Source of the DNA: Blakeslea trispora
Taxonomy: Eukaryota > Mucoromycota > Mucoromycetes > Mucorales > Choanephoraceae
Assembly (NCBI GenBank): GCA_025331445.1
Contig: JAIWNE010000008.1
Span: 10,001-74,000 of the forward strand
Direction of reading: 5' to 3'
DNA: 64,000 nucleotides
Positions 33,783-44,766 of the stretch are shown piece after piece; position 1 is the first letter of the stretch; each line of letters begins with the position of its first letter. Under the pieces are notes generated by a model. The model did no database searches. It saw only the letters and a list, made by a program, of their open reading frames with translations, and was not told the DNA's origin. The translations under genes and the position numbers were made by a program.

Positions 33783-34697
33783 ATGCCACATTCTTTTTCT
33801 AACTGTCCTTTACGCTCTTGTGCCTTATTGATTACACATCATCAAACACAGTCTATTGTGACAGCAACAGACGATATGCTTGATTTATTAGGCTATCAAT
33901 TGGCAGATCTGATTGGCCATTCAGTACACCATGCACTTCAAATTCAACTTTCCTCCAACCTGACGTTAGATATACCCGAATGCAGTTTACGCCATGCTAA
34001 GGGATACACCGTCTATTGTCAAATCTGTATTCACCAAAATCCTCTCAATTCATACCATTGCTTGGACTATTGGCTCATTCGCCTACAAGAACCTTCTGTA
34101 TCCACATGGTCGTCTTCACTTTCCATCCTTCGACTCAGTGCATATGGTACCATTGAACAAGTCAGTCATGCAACCAGTCTACCTCAATCGACAGCTGAAC
34201 TGATGGGTCGACCTGTCATGGCCTTTGTTTACCAGGATGATGTTCAGTCACTCTGTGCTCGTCTTTCTTACCCTACCTACACCTCTCCCATGTTCATTCG
34301 ATGGTCCAGATTGCCCTGTTTGATGTCTGCCTCAGCCAAAGAGATACAAGAGAGTGTCTATTATGATTGGGTTGCCTTTAGTGTGGATGTAGGTAATCTG
34401 TATCGTCCAGTCTGTCTTATTCGACCCCTACAGATCACACGGGATGATACAGAGGAAAACTCAATGGCATTAGCTGATCATCTGTTGACTGCATGGTGGA
34501 TTCAGTATCAACCCCTTCTCTCTCAATATTACTATCAGACAAGAACTTATGTGTCCGAGTTCTATCAGTACTTTTCTCACTATTGGTCAGATCGAATCCA
34601 TACACTTCAGACTGTACTAAAGCAAGACTATAATACCTTTTTCCAGCTTTTACAAAAGATCAATTTATTTGTTACTCAAGATACCCTTTCTACTTGA
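33783..34697 (+). CDS. PAS-domain protein of unknown output
   Basis: An intronless frame of 304 residues. I used the ATG at 33783 (MPHSFSNCPLRSC); an earlier in-frame start would only add a hydrophobic low-complexity stretch. Residues about 18-100 look like a PAS domain (VTATDDMLDLLGYQLADLIGHSVHHAL), and a second PAS-like repeat starts near 130 (SLPQSTAELMGRPVMAFVYQDDVQ). Arrangement and sizes resemble the PAS pairs of fungal signalling proteins, but there is no LOV cysteine motif (GxNCRFLQ), kinase, zinc finger or other effector. The C-terminal 70 residues are Tyr/Gln-rich helices. It lies 68 bp upstream of the GET2-like gene on the same strand. Confidence 0.65.
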   Translation: MPHSFSNCPLRSCALLITHHQTQSIVTATDDMLDLLGYQLADLIGHSVHHALQIQLSSNLTLDIPECSLRHAKGYTVYCQICIHQNPLNSYHCLDYWLIRLQEPSVSTWSSSLSILRLSAYGTIEQVSHATSLPQSTAELMGRPVMAFVYQDDVQSLCARLSYPTYTSPMFIRWSRLPCLMSASAKEIQESVYYDWVAFSVDVGNLYRPVCLIRPLQITRDDTEENSMALADHLLTAWWIQYQPLLSQYYYQTRTYVSEFYQYFSHYWSDRIHTLQTVLKQDYNTFFQLLQKINLFVTQDTLST

Positions 34698-34765
34698 AAA
34701 TATATTTTATAAAGCTGCAATTTTTTTTCTTTTTTTTTTTTTTTGTTTATTTATTTTTTTCTTTA

Positions 34766-35710
34766 ATGAGTGAATTAACAGAACAAGAGAAGCTTGAAAG
34801 ACGTAGACAGAAGCGTCAACAACGTATTTTGAATGCAGGTGAAAGTCGTTTAAGCAAGATTACCGGCACAGCGTTTCGTAAGTGATCTTGACACGTCTCT
34901 AAAAAAAAGGGAAAAACTTATCATTATTTTAGCCCATCGTGCTTCACCTACACCTTCACCTTCTGTCTCATCAGAACCAACTACACGCAAAGTAGATGAA
35001 GATCCAAGTGAAGATCTTGGTGCACCTCAACCCATGTTGGAAAACTTGATGGGCTTTCAATCAAATGCTGCTGCTACCCTCTTGGGAAACGACACACCAC
35101 CTTTTCCCTTTTCACAAAAGCAGCAAGGCAATATGGATCCTTGGATGACTGGTCAACAAGGCCCATTTGACCCAGCCAGTCTATTCTCTGCTGCATTGAA
35201 TGCACAAGGCTCAGAAACCACACAACAACAACAACAACAGGATACAACAGCAAAATATTGGAATGGACTTCATCTTATCATGATGATCTTATTGGGTTGT
35301 TATGCTGTTTATCAAGAATGGTCTACAGTAGGCAAAGATACATTTGGTACTTTACTCTACCATACACCTACCATGTATTCAAGTCATATGGTAATGTCGT
35401 TCATTTCTCTTCAAACACACATGCACACATGCACACACATATATACTTATGCCTCTTTAAAATACAGTCTCTTTTTTGGTACTTTGTTACCATGGAATTA
35501 GGATTGCAATCAGCCCGTATGTTTTATCACCAAGGTAACATGCCTTCAAACTCAACCTGGATGCAATTTGCCACTCAACTACCACACCCTTTGGGCACTA
35601 TGGCCACTGTATTTATGCGATATCGACTTATCTTTTCTTGTCTTGTTCAAGATATCTCCATCTTGATCTTTATTGTTGGAATGGCACAAGTCATTTCAAA
35701 TGTACTATAA
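34766..35710 (+). CDS. GET complex receptor subunit Get2-like (CAML family)
   Basis: Exons 34766-34877, 34933-35390 and 35468-35710 give 270 residues. The N-terminus has the Get3-binding pattern of Get2 proteins: an acidic start (MSELTEQEKLERR), a basic cluster (RRQKRQQR) and then ESRLSKITG. A long polar Pro/Gln-rich linker leads to three hydrophobic segments (about residues 154-178, 191-212 and 242-266). This is the topology of Get2/CAML in the ER membrane, which receives tail-anchored proteins from Get3. The first exon is cut within the conserved N-terminal motif. The stop lies 6 bp from the stop of the convergent mitoribosomal gene. Confidence 0.8.
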
Positions 35711-35716
35711 ACAATA

Positions 35717-36165
35717 TTATGCTGAATTAAACACTTGATCTACAATCACACTGGATTGAACACGGGGAATATCAATGACTTTTTGAGTACCGTTGGCTAT
35801 ATATATAAAAAAGAAAGATGAGCATCCCAATTTTGTTGTCAATTGCTTGTACTTACCAAAATGAAGAGTGACTGTAGGTTTTGTAGAGGCATCTAATGAC
35901 TTGTTGACAATATATTCGACATGAGGATTGTTGTATTGGATTTTGGGAAGATTTTCATGCAAAAAGTGTCTATTGTGTATTAGTTTTGTAGTTTTTGGTT
36001 TTTTTTTTGATATGCACTTTACTTTGCACCAGCACTTTCGTTTTTGCCTTTAATAGCCAATGTAAGAGCGATTTTAGTAATGTTGGAAGGTAATGCAGAG
36101 GCACCTGGTCCTGAAGTCAATTGTTTAAGGATCTCGCGTGTTGATTTAGCTGCTCTTAAAGACAT
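35717..36165 (-). CDS. mitochondrial ribosomal protein of the L51/S25/CI-B8 fold (mS25 or mL61 type)
   Basis: Exons 36165-36023, 35969-35857 and 35796-35717 give 111 residues. The N-terminus is basic and short, then comes a thioredoxin-like L51/S25/CI-B8 pattern: KIALTIAIKGKNESAGAKHFLHENLPKIQYNNPHVEYIV split over the first intron, then TVTLHFANGTQKVIDIPRV. The same fold is found in mitoribosomal mS25, mL43 and mL61 and in complex I B8. The block FLHENLPKIQYNNP favours mS25 or mL61. Acts in the mitochondrial matrix. Convergent with the GET2-like gene. Confidence 0.8.
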
Positions 36166-36341
36166 GGTGATTTGTTGAATTTCGAGACAAAAAAAACAAG
36201 AAAAAAAAGTAAAAAAAAAAAAAAATTAAAATGGATATGAGTAAGAGACAGGGGGACTTTTTTTTTTTTTTACTTGAATCAATTTTTCAGCCACAATGAA
36301 CTCTGATTGGCTGAATTCAGTTGCATGAATATTGTATATTT

Positions 36342-36378
36342 AGACATACGAACACACAATTAAGAAATAGGATCGGCT
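36342..36378 (+). repeat. left inverted terminal repeat of the DIRS-like element
   Basis: 37 bp beginning AGACATACGAACACACAA, inverted copy of 37786-37822 with two mismatches. Confidence 0.85.
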
Positions 36379-37785
36379 CAAACGACGTAGATCTGTTTGC
36401 GGACAGACTGACAGCCCAACTGCTAAGCTACATGTCTTGGTTTCCGCAACCGGGGAGCCTTTGGGGCCGACGCCTTTGGGGCCGACGCCTTCACCCTACC
36501 ATGGAATCAGTTCGAACCTCCGTACCTGAATCCTCCTTGGAATCTTATTCCCCATTGTCTCCAAAAAAAAATCATCAAAGAGAAACTTTATCGAGCAACC
36601 TCAGTCACTCCTTGGTGGCCATCCGCCCTTTGGTTTCCGACACTACAGTGTCTTTGCTAACTTCCCGCCTCTCCTTTTGGACTCGAGACACATTCTTCTC
36701 CCATCACCTCACAGTATATGGCCTCTGACCCAACAATCATTGGAAGCTCGCCGTATGGCAATTATCCGCAACCGATACGCCTCCTCTGATCTGAGTGCAG
36801 CATCCCAGGGTATCCTAATTGACCATAGACTTCCTGACTCACCCACCAATACATCTTGCAAACGCGGACAACTTTTGTTTCTAGAATGGTGCCAACAGCA
36901 GCAGATTTCACCACATTCTTTTTCAGGCTTTGGATGTCATTCATTTTTTTTAGGCGATATGCGTCAGCACAGAAACTTTGCAGTCTCTACTTTACAATTG
37001 TTTCGTGCAGGCATTACCCATCTACACCAACATCCAGAGACAATTCGATCCAACACCGACCTCAACAATTTTATTGACAATCTACTTGATCAAGCTCCTC
37101 CAGTTTGACTCCATCAAAGAAATGTTGACTTGAGACCTACCTTTGATCATCTAATTTCCATCGATTCAAACAATCCCAAGCTGTCATCTCTACAACCTAA
37201 GCTTGCATTCTTGCTGGGTGTCGTGTGTTTTCTCAGGACCTTCTGACCTTCATCGGATCCCCCTTTTTTTCTTCGGGCCATCCTTTCCGCAGACAACACT
37301 TCCTTGTCCTTCAAAGTGCACGGACCCAAAGAAAAACGCAATCGTCGACGTATTGTCAAATCTTTTGTTGTAAAGCATCATGCCATTACCACTTTGTGCC
37401 TGGTGGCTACCTTTCTACGCTATCGTGCCACCAGACCCTCCGGAGCTTTGGACTCCCTGTTCATCAATTCTATCCACCCTTCTGAGCCTTTGGCGGTATC
37501 TACTATCTCTTGCTGAATTCATCGCTTACTCCGGTATCTCTACCACTGAGAAGGGTATCACTTTACGATCTATTACCTCCTCTTTGGCCTTGTAGGCTAA
37601 TATTTCTAGAGAAGACATTGTCACTATGGGTAATTGGTCCTCCTCTTTTACCTTTGAAAACCATTATTGTAGGGATCACCTCTCCCGTTATGACTTTACT
37701 AATACGCTGATTACTCCTGGATTCAATGTTGATACGAACTCTGATTTGGATGAGGACTCTGATGTTTACTTTGATGCTCTGGATT

Positions 37786-37822
37786 AGCCAATCCTATTTC
37801 TTATTTGTGTGTTCGTATGTCT
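37786..37822 (-). repeat. right inverted terminal repeat of the DIRS-like element
   Basis: Inverted partner of 36342-36378. It overlaps the stop codon (TAG, 37785-37787) of the recombinase reading frame, as is usual where DIRS coding runs into the repeat. Confidence 0.85.
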
Positions 37823-37827
37823 CACTA

Positions 37828-37861
37828 AATTCTAGTCTGAATTTATTTCGACACTAGAATT
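37828..37861. repeat. 9-bp inverted repeat (hairpin) flanking the DIRS-like element
   Basis: AATTCTAGT and ACTAGAATT form a perfect 9-bp stem around a 16-base loop, six bases outside the right terminal repeat. It may belong to the element end or act as a terminator-like structure. Function unknown. Confidence 0.4.
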
Positions 37862-38468
37862 GCTCTGGTTTTTCTTTTTCGGTTGATAGTGGCTGTAGAA
37901 GATGTAACCCAAAAGAGGATGCAATGTGATAAAACTCTTTGGTTATTTCTTGACTGTGATTCTGTTCACACTCATCAGTTCTTGTTTTGCCCCTAATCAT
38001 GGTCTGAATTATATATCATTTGTAGATTTACTATTTTGCCAAGTCCTTGGACCTCTTAAATCGCAACCTATCTTACCGAGATTTTTCCATTCTTTTCTTT
38101 TTTCTGTAGAATAATACCTAATTCAAAAGGAGTCAAAGTTAGCAGAAATAGGTTAAAAGGAAAATAAAGGGAATTTATAAGCTTCAATTCTTTATTTTTT
38201 TTTTATTTTGGTTAAAGCATTGAAGTCTCTTGTTTTCTTCTGTGGCTTATGTAGTGTGCGTCTATCTTGTGGTATTCAAGCACTCTATGGATATTCACTT
38301 TTTCCTCTTGTGTAAACCATGACATCTTTCTTTATTCTATCCATCGAAATGCTGAGTATAGATCGGCCAATGAAAAATAGGCAATAAAATAACAAGCAAG
38401 AAATAATTTAAAATCACGCAAATTGAAATCTTTCTCTTCTTCTTCTTTCTCCCCCTTTTTTTTCTTTT
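37862..38468. other. intergenic after the DIRS-like element
   Basis: No supported gene. It contains the promoter of the BTB/CAP-Gly gene with a CT-rich tract at about 38433-38466. Confidence 0.4.
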
Positions 38469-40977
38469 ATGTTTGAACGCCCTAAAAAGACACTTCAACA
38501 TTCGCTCTTTACTGCTTTGGAAAATGCTCAAGAATATTTAGCTGATATTTGTTTCGAATACCCTCATGCCACTATTTGGGCACATCAAGGTAAATTTTGA
38601 GAGAAAATTTTTTCTTTATTATACTAGTTCTTACAAAAAACACAAGCTTTATTAAAGGCACGAATACCTTCATCATTTCAACAAAAATACCTTCCCGACT
38701 TGTCTGTAAAATCAATCGATCTAAGTGCTATCATTCCCTATACCACCTTGCGTCAATTACTTCGATTTTGGTATACAGCCAACTTTACACCTCCCCTAGA
38801 CGAGACATCTTTAGTGTTTTCGGACATCAGTGGTCTCTCTCTCACCGAATCATCAAGCAATATTCAGTCTGAAGTAGAACAGAAAGTAAGACAAGAGATT
38901 GAACAACTGGAAGCTAAATTAGGTGTCGATTTATTACCAAAAACAACAGATGCAGATCATGACCAATGGAGAATGGATTTAAAACGCATGTTTGATGAAC
39001 ATATCTGTACCGATGTCACTGTTCATCTATCACATCATCAGACAAAAGCAGTACAACCCACGCTGGCTATCCCAGCCCATCGATTCTTACTGGCCAGTCA
39101 ATCTGCCTATTTTCATTCAGCCTTCTGTACTGAATTCCGTGAAGCCTCCAGTTCTTCTGTTCATTTACCATCCGACCTATTCTCACCCGACACAATTCAG
39201 GTCATTCTGACTTACTTTTATACAGATCAACTCATCTTACCCGAACTAGACAAATCATTAGCAACTACCATGAACCAAAAGAAGTATGCATTGCGTATCC
39301 TACAACCTGTCTTTCCTGCAGCTGATTTCCTGGGCCATGCTGAAACAGTCGGTAGAGCCACACTGCTCAAGATGGCTGTCGTTTGTCACCAATTTAAATG
39401 TATTTGCCCAGAGTGTGCTCTCTTGTTGCCCTCCATGCTGTTGTTTGCTGATAAATATGTCAAGTGGGTGCCTGAGCTCCGAAACAAGTTACTTGCATTG
39501 TATGCCGATCCTTTAGATTCATTGGCACCTTTATGGTCAAAGAAACCCTTTGCCATCCTCATCCAGTCACTTCAACCCACCACACCTGCTCCTAGAAAAT
39601 CAGAAGATAGTGGTGTTCAGGCGATTGCTGACATCTTTCATCATACAAACTCACTCGATACAGATACCACTTGTTCTTTACTCTCTGATCTTCTCGAACG
39701 TACCACAGCCAACATGACTCGACACAATTCAGTCCGTGCACTTCATTCGTTACACCTCTGTCTATCTTACCTTCGCTCAGCAGATCCTTTGCCTTCCTGG
39801 TCACAACCTGTCTTGACGATCCTCAACAGCTTTCTTCAGTCCAACGTTCAGATGATTGCCAACCACTTTGATTATTACTGTGTTGAATACCCCATCTTAT
39901 TGTCGTGTGTGGATGGTATTGGATTTGGCTTCTCAGTCGACTTTCTGGCCTTTGTGCTTCAACATGTCCTGACAGAGGGTATTCATGATGGTAATGCAGC
40001 CATTCTCTATCAGGGTATTGTGCGTGATTTAGGCAATCGACAAGAGATGGTCAAGAATGTGGCTGTGGATGGTGTGCTGATGGATGCTCGTACAAAATGT
40101 GCCCAGTTCATAGCCAAACGATGGACTTTGATCAAGGCAGAAGATGGATTTGCTACGATCGATAAAGAGATATTGCGTATGATTGCAGATGATATCAATG
40201 TTCCCTTACGTGCTCTCACCAAGCCTCTCGACAGCGATATCTCTACCTTATTTAGCTTCAAACCTCGGAAATCAAAAAAGGAAGAGACACTCGTGAAACG
40301 CAGGTCATTTCCAATAGCAGACGAACCTCCCAAAGTCAAACGCACTCCCTCTGGCTCTTGCTCTGATACAGAAGACAATGTGCTCTCTCTCTTGCGTACA
40401 CCAGCTAACCTTCGACGTCCTCAGGATGATCAATTGACAGATGCATTATTACCCATGGATGATACCAAACAAGATAACCCCAATCAAGATCCAACAGCCC
40501 CTCGCCCAACACGTCTACGGTTTTCATTGCCTGACACACCCAGTCGAATACGGAATCCACCTCAGAAGGTGCATCATAGAAAGAGTCGAAGTAAATCACC
40601 TGGGGGCAGTCATGGTCGATCCAGATGGAGCCTGAGTGGAGGTTACAGTACGAGTGACAGTAGTGATGAAGAGACTTATGTGAAGGCTGCTGTAGGACAT
40701 AAAGTAGAACTCTTAAGAAGGCCTTTACCTACTCTAGGTACCATCAAGTACATTGGTCATGTTGATTTTGCTAAAGGAACCTGGGTTGGTGTTGAATTGG
40801 AATCAAGATGTAAGTGAAAAATAATAAAACAAGCGAGACTCATTCTGATGGTTTATTCAATCTATAGTGGGTAACAATGATGGGTCTGTAGATGGGAAAC
40901 GATATTTCGATACATTTCCTCAAAGAGGTGTATTTGTTAAAATAGACGATTTTAAGATTATAGCAGACAAGAAATAA
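38469..40977 (+). CDS. double-BTB protein with C-terminal CAP-Gly domain
   Basis: Exons 38469-38589, 38647-40809 and 40868-40977 give 797 residues. The first BTB (about residues 14-100) reads ADICFEYPHATIWAHQALLKARIPSSF, then SAIIPYTTLRQLLRFWYTANF. A coiled, charged segment follows. The second BTB (about 170-260) reads DVTVHLSHH, then LAIPAHRFLLASQSAYFHSAFC, then LTYFYTDQL. A long helical middle of about 300 residues is BACK-like in position. After a Ser/Arg-rich linker the last 70 residues are a CAP-Gly domain (GHVDFAKGTWVGVELESR, then GNNDGSVDGKRYF), split by the last intron. BTB domains suggest a Cul3-type adaptor or dimeriser, and CAP-Gly suggests microtubule or plus-end binding. Its stop is 14 bp from that of the next, convergent gene. 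Confidence 0.88.
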
Positions 40978-40991
40978 TAAAGACACATTCT

Positions 40992-42339
40992 TTAAGCTGC
41001 CTTCTTTTTCTTTTGACCTTGATAATAATAATCCAAGAAGGCTTGTTTGTCTGACATGCCTAGGTTGGTCTTTCTTAACTTGGAGAGATGGCCTAGACTG
41101 GTGTGTAATGCCTCTGCTGTTGTGCTCTGTAGTTCACCTTGAGATAATGATTTGATGATCATTGTGTTATAAAACTAAGTAAAAAAATGATGTCTTAATT
41201 TTATACATGTCTTTTTTGATCTAGAAATCAACTTACCTGAGAACACAATTGAAAGAGATGCCAATAGATGTTGCCTACTGTAAAGGTAGGTGGTATCGAG
41301 TGATATTCATACCTTCTAAAGTCAATGACTGAAAACAACCTCATCCTTTTCTTTTTTCTTTTTACTTACTTGAAAGCCAAAAGATGAATTCGATCTACAT
41401 CAAGATCTAATGAATCCAAGACAGAAGAAAACTTGAGTAAAGCACGACCATTGGTGGTTGTTCCTTCCGGAAAGACAACAACAGGTCCCCAACCAGCTTG
41501 TTTTGCCTTCTCTGTCAATTCATCCAAGCTATAGAGTGTCTCCTCGTTCTGTGCTACTTGAGGGGATTGACCCACCAATTGGATGGCTTCCCAAAAGGAA
41601 ACCACCTTCACACGTGATGTATTCATAAAAACCTGAGTAAAGACAGGACTGAAACGATAGGCAAGGTAGATGATGTCTATGTAGGAAGTCCAGTTGGCTA
41701 CAATCAAATCACCATGTTTTACTGATGAGCCCAGAGTACGATCACGACTAGCACCATACACACTTTGAGATCAACCAAAGGTCTATTTTATGTTTGTCTC
41801 ATACCTTTTACGAAGAGAAACTGTCTCTGTCTTGATATAAAAGAAGCCCATCATCATCAATGCAGATCGAAGCAAGACAATAGACAACAATCGAGTCCAA
41901 AGTCTTTTAAGGAAAGGAATCGGTGTCTATTAAGCCATTAATAAAAAGCAGAAAAAAAAAGCAAACTCATTTACCCAAACAAGCCCTAATAAAGGTACAG
42001 ACAAAATGTATATCAATGACACCAATAAGATCAAAACAAGCTTAATGACAGCCTGAAGAGAACCTATTGTCTTGTACACAACATTCGATAGGACTTTTAA
42101 TATGTTTCTATCTGTTCGAGTGGCTATTGTGTTGGATTAAGATAAAAGGGGAAGGGAAATGAGACACGATAGCTTGTCAAGAAATAAATCGAATCACTTT
42201 ACCACAGGTGGTAGAAATGGTTGAATACCAGTACTGGCATCCTATAGTGTAAGCAAGAATACAGTCAATATCTGTTATCTGTCCATGCATACAATTTCTC
42301 TCTCTCTTCACTCACTCTCCACCTTGAAAACTTTTCCAT
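40992..42339 (-). CDS. PlsC/LPLAT-family acyltransferase-like protein (Vps66-like)
   Basis: Exons are 42339-42316, 42241-42203, 42052-41975, 41926-41805, 41762-41370, 41315-41237 and 41174-40992, giving 305 residues. The long intron 42053-42202 is the weakest join, because a shorter intron would break the frame. The N-terminus MEKFSRWRDASTGIQPFLPP is typical of fungal Vps66/LPLAT-like proteins, followed by one or two membrane segments. Motif I is IVANWTSYIDIIYLAY, where Trp takes the place of the His in the HX4D catalytic pair; the Asp is kept. Motif III is FPEGTTTNGRALL. Such enzymes acylate lysophospholipids at the ER or lipid droplets. The His change makes activity doubtful. Confidence 0.78.
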
Positions 42340-43156
42340 AATGATATATAGAGAAAAAACAATAAAGAAAGAAAGAAAAAAAAATTAAGGACAATATGTC
42401 TGGGGGAAAAGACTAGATTTAAATGACCGAAAAAGAGAGAGAGAGAAGATGGAGTATGCTACACTTGTGCTTTACGTGCTACCTGCAATTCACTTCTTTC
42501 TTTTTTGTACAGAAAGTATCTTGATATATAGTTACAGCACTTTGATGACTACTTCCAAGTTTAAAACAAGGTAGCACTCCATCAAGAAAAGACATCTCTG
42601 GAGATTATAAAGTGGTGATCACCCAAAAACTTTGTCACTACATCCATGTTTTGTAGATGAGCATTGTTAGGCTTTATAATTCGATTCTATTTGTTGAATA
42701 GTCTGAATCTCAAGTCAACCCATTGTTAAGCTTGAAAAAGACTTGTAAAGTTGTAGTCAATCAACAGTTGCCTGTATTGTTGTTTCAAACACTCAATTAA
42801 AGACAAAAAAGAAAAGTTGTTAACAGAGAGCAACAGAGTGATGCACGGACCCTAAAAGTATGGTGTGCAAAAATTCAAGTCTTATTAGCTGAGTTTAAAC
42901 CAGTGATAAATCAAATGCAACCATCTACTCTCACACACACACTCATACTGAAAAAAGGTGTAGACATCTGATTGGCTAGATTAAAAAAAATTGTGTATAC
43001 AACCAACAGCCTAGCACTTTCTATCTTTTTATTCAATATATGCTTGAACAAAACTCAGCACAAAAAAACACCCTCTAATTCCTTAATTGACACGCCCTCT
43101 TTATTTTCTCTTTTTATTTTTTCTTTCTTCTTTTATATCAAACTACATATAACAGA
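42340..43156. other. divergent promoter region, acyltransferase and SEC61 alpha
   Basis: No supported frame. It has GA-rich stretches at 42365-42450 and a CA run near 42931-42944. It should hold two divergent promoters. Confidence 0.45.
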
Positions 43157-44766
43157 ATGGGTTGTAAGTGGGGGAAAAAATAAGCTTGAGACTGTGTGTT
43201 GACATCTATTTCTATAGTCAGGATCTTACATCTTGTTCAGCCATTCATGGCTATTCTTCCAGAAATCGCAACACCTGATCGCAAGGTAATTATTAAAGAA
43301 ACATAAAAAGGTCTTGAACTAAGCAGAAAAGGGGGGATACTGTATAGGTGCCTTTCAATCAAAAAGTGATGTGGACTGCAGTGACACTGTTTATTTTCTT
43401 GGTCATGTCTCAAGTCCCTCTTTATGGTATCATGTCTTCTGATTCAGCAGATCCTCTCTTCTGGATGAGAGTCATTCTTGCTTCTAACCGTGGTACACTG
43501 ATGGAACTGGGTATTACACCTATTGTTACTTCAGGCATGATTATGCAACTCTTGTCTGGTGCCAACATTATTGAAGTTGATTATAGTTTAAAAGAAGACA
43601 GAGCCTTATTTAGTGGTGCACAGAAATGTAAGTTGGGTGTCATCAAATGAATGCAGAAAATACTTATTTCTTTTTTGTTTGATTTAGTGTTTGCTATGAT
43701 CATTGCCTTTGGCCATGCTACTGTCTCTGTCTTGACTGGTTTGTACGGTAACCCAAGTGACATTGGTGCTGGTGTCTGTTTGATTTTGATCATTCAGTTA
43801 GTCATGGCTTCTTTGATCACCATGTTGTTGGATGAATTGTTGCAGAAGGGTTACGGTCTTGGCTCTGGTATCAACTTGTTTATTGCCACTAACATTTGTG
43901 AGACTATCTTCTGGAAGGCACTCTCTCCTACCACCATGGACTCTGGTCGTGGTGATGAATTCGAAGGTGCCTTGATTGCCCTTGTTCATCTCTTGATGAC
44001 CCGTAAGGACAAGACGCGTGCCCTTAAGGAAGCCTTTTACCGTACCAATATGCCCAATGTGATGAGCTTGCTCTCTACACTCTCCATCTTCTTGCTTGTC
44101 ATCTATCTCCAAGGTTTCCGTGTTGAGTTGCCAGTCAAGTCAAACCGTCTCCGTGGTCAACGTGGTGCTTACCCAGTCAAGTTGTTCTACACTTCCAATA
44201 TGCCCATCATGCTTCAATCTACCTTGACTTCCAACATCTTTATGATCTCTCAAATGCTCTATAAGCGATTCACTGACAACCTCTTTGTTCGCTTGTTGGG
44301 TACCTGGGAAGCCTTGGATGGTTCTTCTCAACTGAATGCTGTAGGTGGTATTGCCTACTATTTGAGTGCTCCTCGTAGTCTCAGTGCTGCTCTCTTGGAC
44401 CCCATTCATACTGTTGTCTATGTTGCCTTGATGTTGACTACCTGTGCCTTATTGAGTAAGACATGGATCGAGATCTCTGGTTCTTCTCCTCGTGATGTTG
44501 CCCGTCAATTGAAAGATCAACAGTTGGTGATTGCTGGTTACCGTGACACGAGTATGTATAAGGAATTGAAGCGTGTTATTCCTGTGGCTGCTTCCTTTGG
44601 TGGTGCTTGTTTGGGTGCTGTCTCTGTTGTGGCTGATATGGTAGGTGCCATTGGTTCTGGTACTGGTATTTTGTTGTGTGTGACCATCATTTTCCAATAT
44701 TTTGAAATGTTTGCCAAGGAACAAATGGAAGGTGGTATGGGTTTGGAAGCTATGATGGCTCAATAA
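43157..44766 (+). CDS. SEC61: protein transport protein Sec61 subunit alpha
   Basis: Four exons: 43157-43163, 43218-43285, 43348-43627 and 43688-44766, giving 477 residues. The first coding exon is only 7 bases (ATG GGT T). It was chosen because it restores the conserved start [18 protein letters not shown] when joined to the TATAG acceptor at 43217. The plug/TM2 region reads [37 protein letters not shown], the conserved loop is [14 protein letters not shown], and the cytosolic loop with [24 protein letters not shown] is the ribosome-contacting loop. Ten membrane spans fit the family. It is the channel of the ER translocon. Codon use is strongly biased (GGT, TTG, CGT), as expected of a highly expressed gene. 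Confidence 0.96.

Larger units (their letters stand above)
36342..37822 (+). mobile_element. internally deleted DIRS-like tyrosine-recombinase retroelement
   Basis: The segment is bounded by 37-bp inverted repeats (36342-36378 and 37786-37822, 35 of 37 identical). Directly after the left repeat comes the end of a reverse transcriptase/RNase H region (about 36384-36760: DVDLFADRLTAQLLSYMSWF and a PPWNLIP block in other frames). A tyrosine recombinase follows, readable from about 36677 to 37784. It has an N-terminal core-binding part (36677-37108), a first Arg region broken by a frameshift near 37240, a KVHGPKEKRNRRRIVKSF block (37304-37390), and a C-terminal block around 37600-37784 containing the expected catalytic Tyr (FENHYCRDHLSRYDF). 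gag and most of the reverse transcriptase are missing. The frameshifts and stops make it inactive. A duplicated 15-bp motif (TTTGGGGCCGACGCC) sits at about 36460-36490. Confidence 0.8.

Noticed and set aside
34694..34765. Poly(T) region between the PAS and GET2-like genes as a transcription terminator
   Set aside because: T-runs are common before ATGs here and eukaryotic Pol II termination cannot be called from this.
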